Positions 49,599 to 57,947 of a stretch of 64,000 bases of DNA are shown here, in pieces. A program made the translations under genes and the position numbers. This stretch comes from Bailinhaonella thermotolerans. GTDB lineage: Bacteria; Actinomycetota; Actinomycetes; Streptosporangiales; Streptosporangiaceae. The notes beneath the pieces are model-generated. The model made no database searches. It was given only the letters and a program-made list of their open reading frames with translations, and had not been told where the DNA came from. Location of the stretch: contig NZ_QZEY01000004.1 in NCBI RefSeq assembly GCF_003594875.1, forward strand, positions 186,001 through 250,000. The letters run 5' to 3'. Positions within the stretch are counted from its first letter, which is position 1; each line of letters starts with the position of its first letter.

Positions 49599-51017
49599 TC
49601 ACGCGGGGACCCGTTCGTCCTCGGGGGCGGGGCGCGGAGACTCGTCGCGGAGGGGGACCTCCTTGATCAGGACGGCCGTGACGAGGCCCAGGGCGGCGGC
49701 GGGGAGCGACCAGAGGAAGACGTCGGACAGGGCGTCGGCGAAGGCGGGGACGTAGGCGCGGGAGCCGGGGGCGGCGCCGTCCAGGCCGGCGGCGAGGATG
49801 GCGCCGGAGATCGCCACGCCGAAGGAGCCGCCCATCGCCTGGGCGAAGCGGACGAGGCCGGTCGCCGCGCCGATCTCGCGGGCCTCGACGCTGTTCTGGC
49901 CGATCAGGGTGGGCAACTGCCAGACGAAGCCGAGGCCGACGCCGAAGACCAGCATGGCCGCGGTCGAGTAGACCTGGCCGGTGTCCGCGTCCAGCAGGGA
50001 GAACGCGGCCAGCCCGGCGCCGGTCAGCAGGGTCCCGGCGAGCGGGTACGCCTTGTAGCGCCCGGTGCGGGTGATCATCTTGCCGGAGACGATCGAGGTC
50101 GCCAGCATGCCGAGCATCATCGGCAGCAGCAGGAGGCCGCTGGAGGTCGCCGAGGCCCCCTGCACGACCTGCTGGTACATCGGCAGGAAGTTGACCGCCC
50201 CGAACATCCCGAACCCGGTCACCGCCGCGAGCGCGGCGCTGAGCATGAGCTCCCGGTTGGCGAACATGGCCGGCGGCAGCACGGGCTCGGCCGCCCGGCG
50301 CTCGACCGGGACGAGCAGCGCCGTGCCGATCGCGGCGACCGCGAACAGGCCCAGGATCTGCGGAGATCCCCAGGCGTACCGCTGCCCGCCCCACGACGCC
50401 GCCAGCACGAGCGCGGAGGCGACCGCCGCGACCAGCGCGGTGCCGAGGTAGTCGACGCGGTGCGGCCGGCGTTCGTACGGCAGGCGCACGGCCACGGCGA
50501 GCACGACCAGGGTGACGACCCCGATCGGCAGGTTGACGTAGAAGGCCCACCGCCAGGACAGCGAGTCGGTGATCACGCCGCCGACGAGCGGCCCGGCGAT
50601 CATCGTCAGGGCCATCAGGCCGCCGCTGAGACCCTGGTACTTGCCGCGCTGGCGGGGCGGGACGAGCAGGCCGATCAGCGAGATGCCGCCCACGATCAGG
50701 CCGCCCGCGCCCAGGCCCTGCACGGCCCGGAAGGCGATGAGCTGCCCCATGTCCGCGGCCGCGCCGCACAGGGCCGACCCGGCCAGGAAGAGCGCCACGG
50801 CCGACAGGAAGACCCGTTTGTGGCCGTACATGTCGCCCAGCTTGCCGTACACCGGCGTGGCGACCGTGGAGGTCAGCAGGTAGGCGGTGACCACCCAGGA
50901 CAGGTGGTCCACGCCGCCGAGCTCGGTCACGATGCGGGGCATCGCCGTGCCGACGACCATGCCGTCGAGCATCGCCAGCAGCATCGCGGACAGGATCCCG
51001 ATGAAGGGTAAGAGCAT
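49599..51017 (-). CDS. MFS drug exporter, DHA2 family (14 TM)
   Basis: A 472-residue transporter with 14 membrane helices. DHA2 hallmarks are LDGMVVGTAMPRIVTELGG (motif D1), GKLGDMYGHKRVFL (motif A), GLGAGGLIVGGISLIGLL and IAGPLVGGVITDSLSWRWAF (motif C). It would export drugs or a cell metabolite by proton antiport. GAGGAGT precedes ATG 51017. It is divergent from a TetR gene, and two operators in between point to TetR repression. Confidence 0.93.
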   Translation of the reverse strand: MLLPFIGILSAMLLAMLDGMVVGTAMPRIVTELGGVDHLSWVVTAYLLTSTVATPVYGKLGDMYGHKRVFLSAVALFLAGSALCGAAADMGQLIAFRAVQGLGAGGLIVGGISLIGLLVPPRQRGKYQGLSGGLMALTMIAGPLVGGVITDSLSWRWAFYVNLPIGVVTLVVLAVAVRLPYERRPHRVDYLGTALVAAVASALVLAASWGGQRYAWGSPQILGLFAVAAIGTALLVPVERRAAEPVLPPAMFANRELMLSAALAAVTGFGMFGAVNFLPMYQQVVQGASATSSGLLLLPMMLGMLATSIVSGKMITRTGRYKAYPLAGTLLTGAGLAAFSLLDADTGQVYSTAAMLVFGVGLGFVWQLPTLIGQNSVEAREIGAATGLVRFAQAMGGSFGVAISGAILAAGLDGAAPGSRAYVPAFADALSDVFLWSLPAAALGLVTAVLIKEVPLRDESPRPAPEDERVPA

Positions 51018-51042
51018 CCGTCACTCCTCGGAGAAGGTTACT

Positions 51043-51062
51043 TACTTGCCGACCGGCAAGTA
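51043..51062. promoter_or_regulatory. TetR operator, TACTTGCCG-N2-CGGCAAGTA
   Basis: A perfect 20-bp palindrome lies 25 bp upstream of the MFS start and 57 bp before the TetR start. It is positioned to repress both genes. Confidence 0.8.
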
Positions 51063-51064
51063 GA

Positions 51065-51084
51065 CTTACCTGCCGCACGGTAAG
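51065..51084. promoter_or_regulatory. Second, imperfect TetR-type operator
   Basis: CTTACC-N8-GGTAAG has 6-bp arms and partial similarity to the neighbouring palindrome. Two sites 2 bp apart suggest cooperative binding. Confidence 0.55.
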
Positions 51085-51119
51085 CTGCGTGCTAGCCGGT
51101 CGTCAAGTAGGTTGGGGTC

Positions 51120-51668
51120 ATGGACACCCGGGCGAAGATCCAGGCCGTCGCGCGGCGGCTGCTGGCCGAGAAGGGGTACGACGCGACGTCCCTGCGGGAG
51201 ATCGCCGAGGAGGTCGGCGTGACCAAGGCGGCGCTCTACTACCACTTCAAGACGAAGGAGGAGATCGTCGCCAGCGTGTTCGAGGGGTTCCTCGCCCGTC
51301 TCGACGAGCTCCTGGACTGGGGCGAGAGCCGGCCGCCCGGCCGCGAGACCCGCCGGGAGATGCTCACGCGCTACTCACGGCTCGTGCGCGAGGAGGTGGA
51401 CAGCTTCCGCTTCGTCCAGCAGGTCCCCGCCGCCCTCCAGCGCCTCGACACGACCGCGATCTTCGAGGAGCGCATGAGGCGCTTCAACGCGCTGCTCCGC
51501 GAGCCGGGCGACACCCTGGAGGACTCCCTCCGCAAGGGCCTGGCCGTCCACAGCATCCACTTCGCCTGGTCGATCGTCCACCCCATGGCCGCCGGCGGCA
51601 CCCTCTCCGAGGACGAGTACGCCAAGGCCCTGCTCAACGTCACCCTCGGCATGGTCGACCCGTCCTGA
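51120..51668 (+). CDS. TetR family transcriptional regulator
   Basis: A 182-residue repressor. The HTH is DTRAKIQAVARRLLAEKGYD, then ATSLREIAEEVGVTKAALYY, then HFKTKEEIVASVF. The C-terminal ligand domain is variable, as usual. It probably represses the divergent DHA2 exporter and itself through the operators at 51043-51084, with release by an export substrate. It is separated from the next convergent gene by a GTACGGC array. Confidence 0.93.
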   Translation: MDTRAKIQAVARRLLAEKGYDATSLREIAEEVGVTKAALYYHFKTKEEIVASVFEGFLARLDELLDWGESRPPGRETRREMLTRYSRLVREEVDSFRFVQQVPAALQRLDTTAIFEERMRRFNALLREPGDTLEDSLRKGLAVHSIHFAWSIVHPMAAGGTLSEDEYAKALLNVTLGMVDPS

Positions 51669-51710
51669 CCCCGGGTGCCCCTCCCGTCCGCACGGCCTGA
51701 GTCCCGCCGG

Positions 51711-51820
51711 GCGTCTCGCCGTACGGCGCGGGGCGTCTCGCCGTACGGCGCGGGGCGTCTCGCCGTACGGCGCGGGGCATCTCGCCGTACGGCGCGGGGC
51801 GCGGTGCCGTACGGCGTGAG
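51711..51820. repeat. Tandem array of a 22-bp unit containing GCCGTACGGC
   Basis: Four nearly identical 22-bp units (GCGTCTCGCCGTACGGCGCG plus GG) start at 51711, 51733, 51755 and 51777. A fifth, diverged unit follows to about 51820. The array fills the gap between the convergent TetR and MocR genes. Each unit holds one exact palindrome, so the transcript could form several small hairpins. Confidence 0.85.
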
Positions 51821-51844
51821 CCCGGCGGAGATCCGCGGGCGGGG

Positions 51845-53278
51845 TCAGACGACGATGGCGTGGAGCGAGTCGCGTTCGCCGCGTCCGCCGGAGTAGGAGG
51901 ACCAGGCGCGGGCGAGGCGGCGGACCGCGTCGCTGAGGTCGGCCTTCGGGTAGACGAAGGGGACGCGGAGCGCGTCCTGGCTGCCGCCGTTCGGGTCGAA
52001 GTGCACGCCCGGCAGGACGGCCACGCCGTGGCGCAGCGCGACCTGGGCGTAGGAGGTGGCGTCGCCGGACGGGAGGCGGACCCAGAGGGTCTGGCCCCCG
52101 CGCGCGGGCTCGAAGCGCCACGACGGCAGGTGCTCGCGCAGCTCGGCGCAGAGGTGGTCGTGCTGCTCGCGCAGGCGGGCCACGCGCTCGGCGCGGATCT
52201 CGTCCAGGTTCGGCAGCAGCTCCACGGCGGCGAGCTGGGCGATCGTGTCGCTGCCGAGGTCGTGGATGGCCTTGAGCCGGGCGAGCCGGTTGACCAGGGC
52301 GGGCGCGGCGCGGACCCAGCCGATGCGGAAGCCGCCCCAGACGACCTTGCTCAGCGACCCGACCTGGATGACGTTCTCCCCGCCGCCCGCGGCCAGCGGC
52401 GGCGGCTCGTCGTCGTGGAAGGACAGCTCGGCGGGCACGTCGTCCTCGATCACCACGAGGTCGAGCTCCTTGGCCGTGCGCACGATCGCGTTCCGCTCGA
52501 ACCGCCCGAGCACGCTCCCCGTGGGATTGTGGAAGGTCGGGACGAGGTAGGTGATGGCGGGCCGGTACTCGTCCATCGCCTCGGTGTACGCCCCGACGTC
52601 GCCCGCGGGCACCGGCCGGAGGGCCGCGGCCCCGTCGCGGAACACGTCCAGCGCGCCGGAGTAGGTCGGCGCCTCCACCACCACCGAGTCGCCGGGCGCG
52701 ACCAGGAGCCGCGCCAGCAGCGACAGCGCCTGCTGCGCCCCGGTGACCACGAGGATCTCCTCGGGCCGCGTGGGCAGGCCGCGCCGGGTGTACCGCTCGG
52801 CCACGGCCCGCCGTACGGACCAGATCCCCGCCGGGTGGTAGCCGATGTCGTCGGACAGCGCGGCCAGCCGGGGCAGGGCGTTCGCGTGCGCCTCGATGAG
52901 CTGCGGCGGCGGGGCCAGCGGCGCGGCGCAGGTGAGCAGGCGCACGTCGTCCGGCGGCTCCAGCAGGTGCAGGAACAGCGGGTTGCGCCCGCCGCCGTCC
53001 GGCGCCCGGCGCGTGCTCGACAGCGCGGCCGGGGCGACGCGCGTGCCGCTGCCCTGGCGGCGCACGATCCGGCCCTCCTGGCGCAGCACCTCGTAGGCCG
53101 CCACGACGGTCGTGCGGCCGATGGCCAGCTTCTTCGCCAGCACGCGGTCGGGCGGGATGGGCGCGCCCGGCGGCAGCAGGCCGTCGTCGATCAACTGGCG
53201 CAGCCGGGTGGCCAGCAGCAGGTGCAGCGGCCCGCGCCCGGAGGACCAGCGGCCGAGCAGGGTCTCCAATGGTCTCAT
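51845..53278 (-). CDS. MocR/GntR-type regulator with aminotransferase domain
   Basis: A 477-residue fusion from ATG 53278. Residues 10-80 are a GntR winged helix (LRQLIDDGLLPPGAPIPPDR, then VLAKKLAIGRTTVVAAYEVL). The rest is a fold-type I PLP domain with VVTGAQQALSLL, TYLVPTFHNPTG and the PLP Lys in GSLSKVVWGGFRIGW. MocR proteins sense amino acids or PLP derivatives. It is divergent from a trans-sulfuration-type PLP enzyme gene, which is the probable target. An inverted CCAAT/ATTGG element lies in between. Confidence 0.93.
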   Translation of the reverse strand: MRPLETLLGRWSSGRGPLHLLLATRLRQLIDDGLLPPGAPIPPDRVLAKKLAIGRTTVVAAYEVLRQEGRIVRRQGSGTRVAPAALSSTRRAPDGGGRNPLFLHLLEPPDDVRLLTCAAPLAPPPQLIEAHANALPRLAALSDDIGYHPAGIWSVRRAVAERYTRRGLPTRPEEILVVTGAQQALSLLARLLVAPGDSVVVEAPTYSGALDVFRDGAAALRPVPAGDVGAYTEAMDEYRPAITYLVPTFHNPTGSVLGRFERNAIVRTAKELDLVVIEDDVPAELSFHDDEPPPLAAGGGENVIQVGSLSKVVWGGFRIGWVRAAPALVNRLARLKAIHDLGSDTIAQLAAVELLPNLDEIRAERVARLREQHDHLCAELREHLPSWRFEPARGGQTLWVRLPSGDATSYAQVALRHGVAVLPGVHFDPNGGSQDALRVPFVYPKADLSDAVRRLARAWSSYSGGRGERDSLHAIVV

Positions 53279-53285
53279 CAGCAAA

Positions 53286-53304
53286 CCAATTTGCCATTCA
53301 TTGG
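53286..53304. promoter_or_regulatory. CCAAT-N9-ATTGG element, candidate MocR operator
   Basis: This inverted repeat lies 7 bp upstream of the MocR start and 38 bp before the trans-sulfuration enzyme start. An additional CCAAT is present just inside the MocR gene. GntR/MocR proteins use such short symmetric or direct half-sites. Confidence 0.55.
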
Positions 53305-53342
53305 CGCTTTTGTCACGGACCATTGCTGAGATGCTTGGAGGC

Positions 53343-54518
53343 ATGAAGCACAGCACCGACACCCGGGCCGTCCGCATCGCCGCGCCTGCGCTGGAGGGGA
53401 GCCGCCCGGTCAGCGTCCCGATCTACCAGTCCTCGACGTACGTCTTCGACGACCCGGAGGTGCTCGCCGACTCGATGGCCGTGCCCGACCGGTCCTTCGT
53501 GTACGGACGGCTGTCCAACCCGACCGTCCGGGCGCTGGAGAACGCGGTGGCGGACCTGGAGGGCGGGGTCGGGGCGGTCGCGACGTCCTCCGGGATGGGC
53601 GCCATCAACATGGCGCTGCTCGGGCTGCTCGAGTCCGGCGACCACGTCATCGCCCAGCGCGCGCTGTACGGCGGGACGCATGCCTCGATCATGGACTTCC
53701 AGCGGCGCTTCGGCATCGAGGTGACGTTCGTCAGCGGTCACGACGCGGACGAGGTGCGCGCCGCCGTACGGCCGCGGACGCGCGTGCTCTACCTGGAGAC
53801 GATCGCGAACCCGATGTGCCACGTCTCCGACCTGCCGGCGATGTTCGCCGTGGCGCGGGAGAAGGGTCTCGTCAGCGTGGTGGACAACACCTTCGCCTCG
53901 CCGATCCTGTGCCGGCCGATCGAGCTGGGGGCCGACATCGTGGTGCACTCCGCCACGAAGTACCTCGGCGGCCACTCCGACGTGCTCGGCGGCGTCGCGG
54001 TGTTCGCGGACCGGGACCTGTACCACAAGGTCTGGCACTTCGGCGTGGAACTCGGGTCCACGCCGGACCCGTTCGCCGCCTGGCTGACCATCAGGGGCAT
54101 ACGGACCCTGCCCCTGCGGATGCGCAGGCACTGCGAGAACACCGAGTACCTGGCCCGCCGCGTGGACGCCCACCCCGCCGTGACCCGCGCCCACTGGCCG
54201 GGCCTTCCCTCGCACGAGTCCTACGAGGTGGCCAAGGGCTTCCTCCCCGCCTTCGGCGGGCTGTTCGCCTTCGACCTCGCGGGCGGGCGCGCGGCGGGCA
54301 CGGCGTTCCTCAAGGCCGTGCGGCTGGCCAACCTCTCGGTCTCCCTCGGCGGCGTGGAGACCCTCGTGATGCACCCCGCCACGTCGTCCCACCGGTCGCT
54401 GAGCGACGAGGAACTGGCGGCCACGGGCATCGGCCCGGGCACGATCCGCGTCGCCGTGGGCATCGAGGACCCGGAGGATTTGTGGGCTGATTTCTCCCAA
54501 GCCCTCGATTCTCTGTGA
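53343..54518 (+). CDS. Cys/Met-metabolism PLP enzyme (methionine gamma-lyase or cystathionine gamma-synthase type)
   Basis: A 391-residue member of the trans-sulfuration family. Features are PIYQSSTYVFDDPEVLADSM, YGRLSNPTVRALENAVADLE, ATSSGMGAINMALLGLLESG, YGGTHASIMDFQRRFGIEV and the PLP-Lys segment HSATKYLGGHSDVLGG. The SLGGVETLVMHPATSSHRSL end is common to the family. The substrate (Met, cystathionine or O-acyl-homoserine) cannot be told from the sequence alone. The divergent MocR regulator suggests induction by an amino acid. ATG 53343 is directly after GGAGG; ATG 53331 is the alternative. Confidence 0.92.
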   Translation: MKHSTDTRAVRIAAPALEGSRPVSVPIYQSSTYVFDDPEVLADSMAVPDRSFVYGRLSNPTVRALENAVADLEGGVGAVATSSGMGAINMALLGLLESGDHVIAQRALYGGTHASIMDFQRRFGIEVTFVSGHDADEVRAAVRPRTRVLYLETIANPMCHVSDLPAMFAVAREKGLVSVVDNTFASPILCRPIELGADIVVHSATKYLGGHSDVLGGVAVFADRDLYHKVWHFGVELGSTPDPFAAWLTIRGIRTLPLRMRRHCENTEYLARRVDAHPAVTRAHWPGLPSHESYEVAKGFLPAFGGLFAFDLAGGRAAGTAFLKAVRLANLSVSLGGVETLVMHPATSSHRSLSDEELAATGIGPGTIRVAVGIEDPEDLWADFSQALDSL

Positions 54519-54526
54519 GTAATCCC

Positions 54527-54550
54527 GATAATTAGGGCTTATGCCTAATT
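54527..54550 (+). promoter_or_regulatory. Overlapping -10-like box, inverted repeat and start codon
   Basis: GATAAT (54527-54532) lies 8 bp before ATG 54541 and could be a -10 box of a leaderless mRNA. The inverted repeat AATTAGG-N7-CCTAATT (54530-54550) spans the start codon, which would be in the loop. It could be an operator or an RNA hairpin. Confidence 0.4.
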
Positions 54551-56724
54551 TGGAGGGGTTCCGCCGGTTCGCGGAGGAGCACCAGAAGGTGTTCCTCCGT
54601 ACGGCCTATCTCCTGACCGGCGACCCCGCCCGGGCGCGTGCCCTGGTCGAAGGGGCCCTCGAGGACGCGGGGGAGACGTGGGCGAAGGTGTCCGCCGATC
54701 CCGTCAATGGCCTTGAATTCCGTATTTATCGGGCATTCCTTGCGGCCCCGGGGACATATGGGATGCCCGGTGGCGGGCTCGCCCGGGGACTCGGCGCGCT
54801 GCCGCCGCTCCGCCGCGCGATCACGGTCGCCCATTTCGGCGACGGCCGGGCCCTGCCGCGGGCGGCGGCTCTCTGCGGCGTCCCCGTCCCCACCGCCGCC
54901 GCCGAGGCCGGCGCCGCGCTCGCCGCGCTCCTGCCCCTCCTCCCCGCCAAGCCCGGGGCGCGAGCCGTACCACCGGCCGGGGGAGCGCCACCCGGGAGTG
55001 AGAGCGAGACCGGGGGCGGGGCCGGCGAGGACGCCGCCGAGGCGGCCGGCGCCGCGAAGAGCGAGGCGGCCGGCAGCGAGGCGGCCGGCAGCGAGGCGGC
55101 CACGAGCGCGGGTGCCAAGGGTGAGGGTGCCAAGGGCGAGGCGGGCGGGGCGCGGCCCGGGGACACGCGGCCGGGGGCGGGCGCCGGGGTGCCGCTCTTC
55201 GACATCCACGCCCACTCGCCGGCGGCCCGGCCCGACCTCGGGGCGACGCGGCCGGATGACGGGACGGCCGCGGGAGAACCCGGGACCCCGGCCGGGCGGA
55301 CCGGGACGGGCGGCCCCGCCGTACCCGCCGGCGACCCCGGCGACCCCGGCGACCCCGGCGACCCTGGCGACCCTGGCGATCCTGGCGACCCCGGCGACGC
55401 GGTACGGCGAGAGCCCGTCCCCCCGGACGGGCGGGAGAGCCCGGCCTCGGGCGTCGCGGACGCGGCGGCCGGCGCGGTGGTGGATCCGGGGCGACCGGGA
55501 GCGGCGGGACGGCCGGGGGCGCCCGGGGAGGCGGAGGCCGCGCGGTTGCGGGCGGCGCTGGCGGAGCTGGGGCGGCAGGCGCCCGAGGGCGGGGTCGTCG
55601 CGGGGGTCGTGCGGACGCTGCGGCGGCGGCGGGCGGTATTCGCGGGCGGCGTGGCCGCCATAGCCGTGGCCGCGGTCGCCGCGATGTCGCTCGGCGTGAT
55701 CATGGACGCGGCGAGCCGCGCGCCGGAGGTTCCGGAGGAGCATCCGGCGACGGCCGGGGTGCCGCACGGGGAAGAGGAGGAGCCCCGGCCGGAGCCGTCT
55801 CCCGGCGGGAGGCCGGCGCCCGTCGGCGAGCCGGTGGTGTTCGCCTACCAGGAAGCCTGCGAGGGCGGCGCGGGCTGCGGCGGGTGGGCCCTGATGACCG
55901 AGTCGGGGGAGGAGGTGGAGGTCGCCGAGGCGGCCGGGGAGAACGGGTCCGAGGAGACGCTGCCCGCCTTCGTCACGGCTGACGGGCGGCGCTTCGTGTA
56001 CTTCCACGCGGAACAGTCCCGGTTCGTGGTCCGGGACCTGCCCTCGGGGAAGGAGCTGCCGGCGTCCGCGAAGATCGCCGAGGAGCTCGCCTCCGAGGCG
56101 GTGCTCGACGCCTCGCCCGACGGCCGGTACATCGCGGTGTCCGACGTCGGGGACGCGTCCGCCGAGACCTCGCTGCTGGACTTCGAGACGGGCAGGCGGC
56201 GTGAGTACGGCGGCGCCGTGTGCCTCGGGCTGAGCGGTGGCGGGAAGGCGGTCGCGGCCCTGGTGACCCAGCGGAACCGCGACGACGTGCCCGGGTTCGG
56301 CACCACCGCCGAACTACGGCTGACCAGGCCCGGCGGGCGGGCGGGAAAGGGCGTCCCGCTGGACGGGCGGCTGGCCTACGGGGGCGGGCACCTCTCGCCG
56401 GACGGGCGGAGGCTCGCCTTCCTGACCAGTTCGACGCAGGAGTGGCCGCGGGGCGCGGACGCGCGCGAGGACGACCTGCTGCTCGTCCTGGACGCGGTCA
56501 CGGGCAAGGTCGTGAGCCGGGCTCCGGTGGCGGACGCGGGCGAGGACACGCGGCGCTTCGAGCGCTGGCTCGGCGCCCGCGAGGTGCTGCTCCGGACCGA
56601 GCCCGAGGACGGGAGCGAGGACGACGTGTTCCACGTCCTGGACGTGCGCACCGGCAAGCTGCGGGAGTTCCCCTTCGAGGTGCCCGAGAGCGCCTGGGCG
56701 ATCGCCGTGGGCAAGACCGGCTGA
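54541..56724 (+). CDS. Degenerate sigma-factor-like domain fused to a membrane beta-propeller
   Basis: A 727-residue protein. Residues 5-50 (FRRFAEEHQKVFLRTAYLLT, then GDPARARALVEGALEDAGET) resemble region 2 of SigE-like ECF sigma factors. Residues 88-130 (LPPLRRAITVAHFGDGRALP, then RAAALCGVPVPTAAAEAGAA) resemble region 4. Both are degenerate, and the basic promoter-binding residues are mostly missing. A long low-complexity linker includes a GDP tripeptide run. One membrane helix at about 362-386 is followed by an external beta-propeller of the TolB/WD40 kind (FVTADGRRFVYFH, DASPDGRYIAVSD, GHLSPDGRRLAFL). Signalling through the membrane is inference. The stop is followed by GTACGGC repeats. 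Confidence 0.75.
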   Translation: MPNLEGFRRFAEEHQKVFLRTAYLLTGDPARARALVEGALEDAGETWAKVSADPVNGLEFRIYRAFLAAPGTYGMPGGGLARGLGALPPLRRAITVAHFGDGRALPRAAALCGVPVPTAAAEAGAALAALLPLLPAKPGARAVPPAGGAPPGSESETGGGAGEDAAEAAGAAKSEAAGSEAAGSEAATSAGAKGEGAKGEAGGARPGDTRPGAGAGVPLFDIHAHSPAARPDLGATRPDDGTAAGEPGTPAGRTGTGGPAVPAGDPGDPGDPGDPGDPGDPGDPGDAVRREPVPPDGRESPASGVADAAAGAVVDPGRPGAAGRPGAPGEAEAARLRAALAELGRQAPEGGVVAGVVRTLRRRRAVFAGGVAAIAVAAVAAMSLGVIMDAASRAPEVPEEHPATAGVPHGEEEEPRPEPSPGGRPAPVGEPVVFAYQEACEGGAGCGGWALMTESGEEVEVAEAAGENGSEETLPAFVTADGRRFVYFHAEQSRFVVRDLPSGKELPASAKIAEELASEAVLDASPDGRYIAVSDVGDASAETSLLDFETGRRREYGGAVCLGLSGGGKAVAALVTQRNRDDVPGFGTTAELRLTRPGGRAGKGVPLDGRLAYGGGHLSPDGRRLAFLTSSTQEWPRGADAREDDLLLVLDAVTGKVVSRAPVADAGEDTRRFERWLGAREVLLRTEPEDGSEDDVFHVLDVRTGKLREFPFEVPESAWAIAVGKTG
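55330..55398. repeat. Tandem 9-bp repeat encoding Gly-Asp-Pro
   Basis: Seven to eight copies of GGCGACCCC (with CCT and GAT variants) encode GDP tripeptides in the linker of the sigma-like/propeller protein. Such arrays change length easily. Confidence 0.85.
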
Positions 56725-56730
56725 CCCGCG

Positions 56731-56860
56731 TACGGCGACGCCGGGCGGCTGACCCCGGCGGCCAGGGCACGGGTACGGCGGGCACCGGGTCGTGGCACGG
56801 GTGCGGCGGCGCCGGGCGGCGCCGCCGTACGTCCGCACATCCGTCACGCGGCGTGCGCCG
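56731..56860. repeat. GTACGGC-containing GC-rich repeats between convergent genes
   Basis: Near copies of GCCGTACGGC (GCGTACGGCG, GGTACGGCGG, GCCGTACGTC) and GGCGGCGCC runs lie between the propeller gene and panB. No gene is seen in the gap. Confidence 0.5.
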
Positions 56861-56872
56861 CCGCGGGCCGGG

Positions 56873-57730
56873 TCAGTGGTAGCTGTGCTCGGGGGCCGGG
56901 AAGACGCCCGTGGTGACCTCGTCGGCGAAGCGGCGCACGGCGCGGTCGAGCTCGCCGGCGACGTCGCCGTACTTCTTGACGAACTTGGCGGTGTGCGGGG
57001 TGAGGCCGGCGAGGTCCTGCCAGACGAGGACCTGGGCGTCGGTGGACGGGCCCGCGCCGATGCCGATCGTGGGGATCGACAGGGCGGCCGTCACCCGCTG
57101 GGCGAGTTCCTCGGGGACGCATTCGAGGACGATCGCGAACGCGCCGGCGGCCTCCAGGGCCTTCGCGTCGGCCATGAGCTCCTCGCCGGACTCGCCGCGG
57201 CCCTGGACGCGGTAGCCGCCGAAGACGTTGACCGACTGCGGGGTGAGGCCGAGGTGGCCCATCACCGGCACGCCCGAGGCGACGAGCGTCTCGGCCTGGG
57301 CGAGCACGCGGCGGCCGCCTTCGAGCTTGACGGCGTGCGCCCCGGCCTCCTTGAGGAATCGGGCCGCGGTCTCCAGCGCCTGCTGGGGCGAGCCCTGGTA
57401 CGACGCGAACGGCAGGTCGGCGACGACCATCGCGCGGGACGAGCCGCGTACGACCGCCGCGGTGAGCGGGATCAGGTCGTCCACGGTCACCGGCAGCGTG
57501 GAGTCGTAGCCGTAGACGACCATCGCGGCCGAGTCGCCGACGAGCAGCACCGGGATCCCGGCCTCGTCGAAGATGCGCGCCGTCATGGCGTCGTAGGCGG
57601 TGACCATGGGCCACTTCTCGCCGCGCGACTTGGCCGCGGCGATGTCTCGGACGGTGATCCGGCGTCCCGTCCGGCCGCCGTACAGGGCGGTCGACCGGTC
57701 GGAAGGAGCGGATGCGGCGGCAGAGGACAT
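56873..57730 (-). CDS. panB: 3-methyl-2-oxobutanoate hydroxymethyltransferase
   Basis: A 285-residue enzyme (EC 2.1.2.11), the first committed step of pantothenate synthesis. GGAGG precedes ATG 57730. Conserved sites are [70 protein letters not shown] and [20 protein letters not shown]. Length is within the family range. The other pan genes are not adjacent. Confidence 0.97.
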   Translation of the reverse strand: MSSAAASAPSDRSTALYGGRTGRRITVRDIAAAKSRGEKWPMVTAYDAMTARIFDEAGIPVLLVGDSAAMVVYGYDSTLPVTVDDLIPLTAAVVRGSSRAMVVADLPFASYQGSPQQALETAARFLKEAGAHAVKLEGGRRVLAQAETLVASGVPVMGHLGLTPQSVNVFGGYRVQGRGESGEELMADAKALEAAGAFAIVLECVPEELAQRVTAALSIPTIGIGAGPSTDAQVLVWQDLAGLTPHTAKFVKKYGDVAGELDRAVRRFADEVTTGVFPAPEHSYH

Positions 57731-57875
57731 GTGAATACCTCCAGGTCTCGTGGCGCCCCTGTGGCGTCCCCGGACTTACTCGATGATTTCACGCGACCGC
57801 CACGTATAACACCCCTCGTCCGGGTTCCCATCCATCGGCTCGATCGGCCGGTCCCGCGCCAGTATCGAAACGATC

Positions 57876-57930
57876 CGGTTGCGTATCGGAAGGAGGAGGC
57901 GTAGTGTCGATACGCAACCGTCTCGTATCG
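57876..57930. promoter_or_regulatory. Two overlapping inverted repeats upstream of an MFS/TetR operon
   Basis: CGGTTGCGTATCG (57876-57888) and CGATACGCAACCG (57908-57920) are exact reverse complements. The second arm also forms CGATACG-N9-CGTATCG (57908-57930). A further GTATCG half-site lies at 57862-57867. These are strong candidates for operators of the TetR protein encoded at the end of the operon. Confidence 0.75.
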
Positions 57931-57947
57931 AATTTTGGTGGACCCCT

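Noticed and set aside
51711-51820. Possible CRISPR array
   Set aside because: The units are contiguous 22-bp tandem repeats without unique spacers, and no cas gene is in the window.
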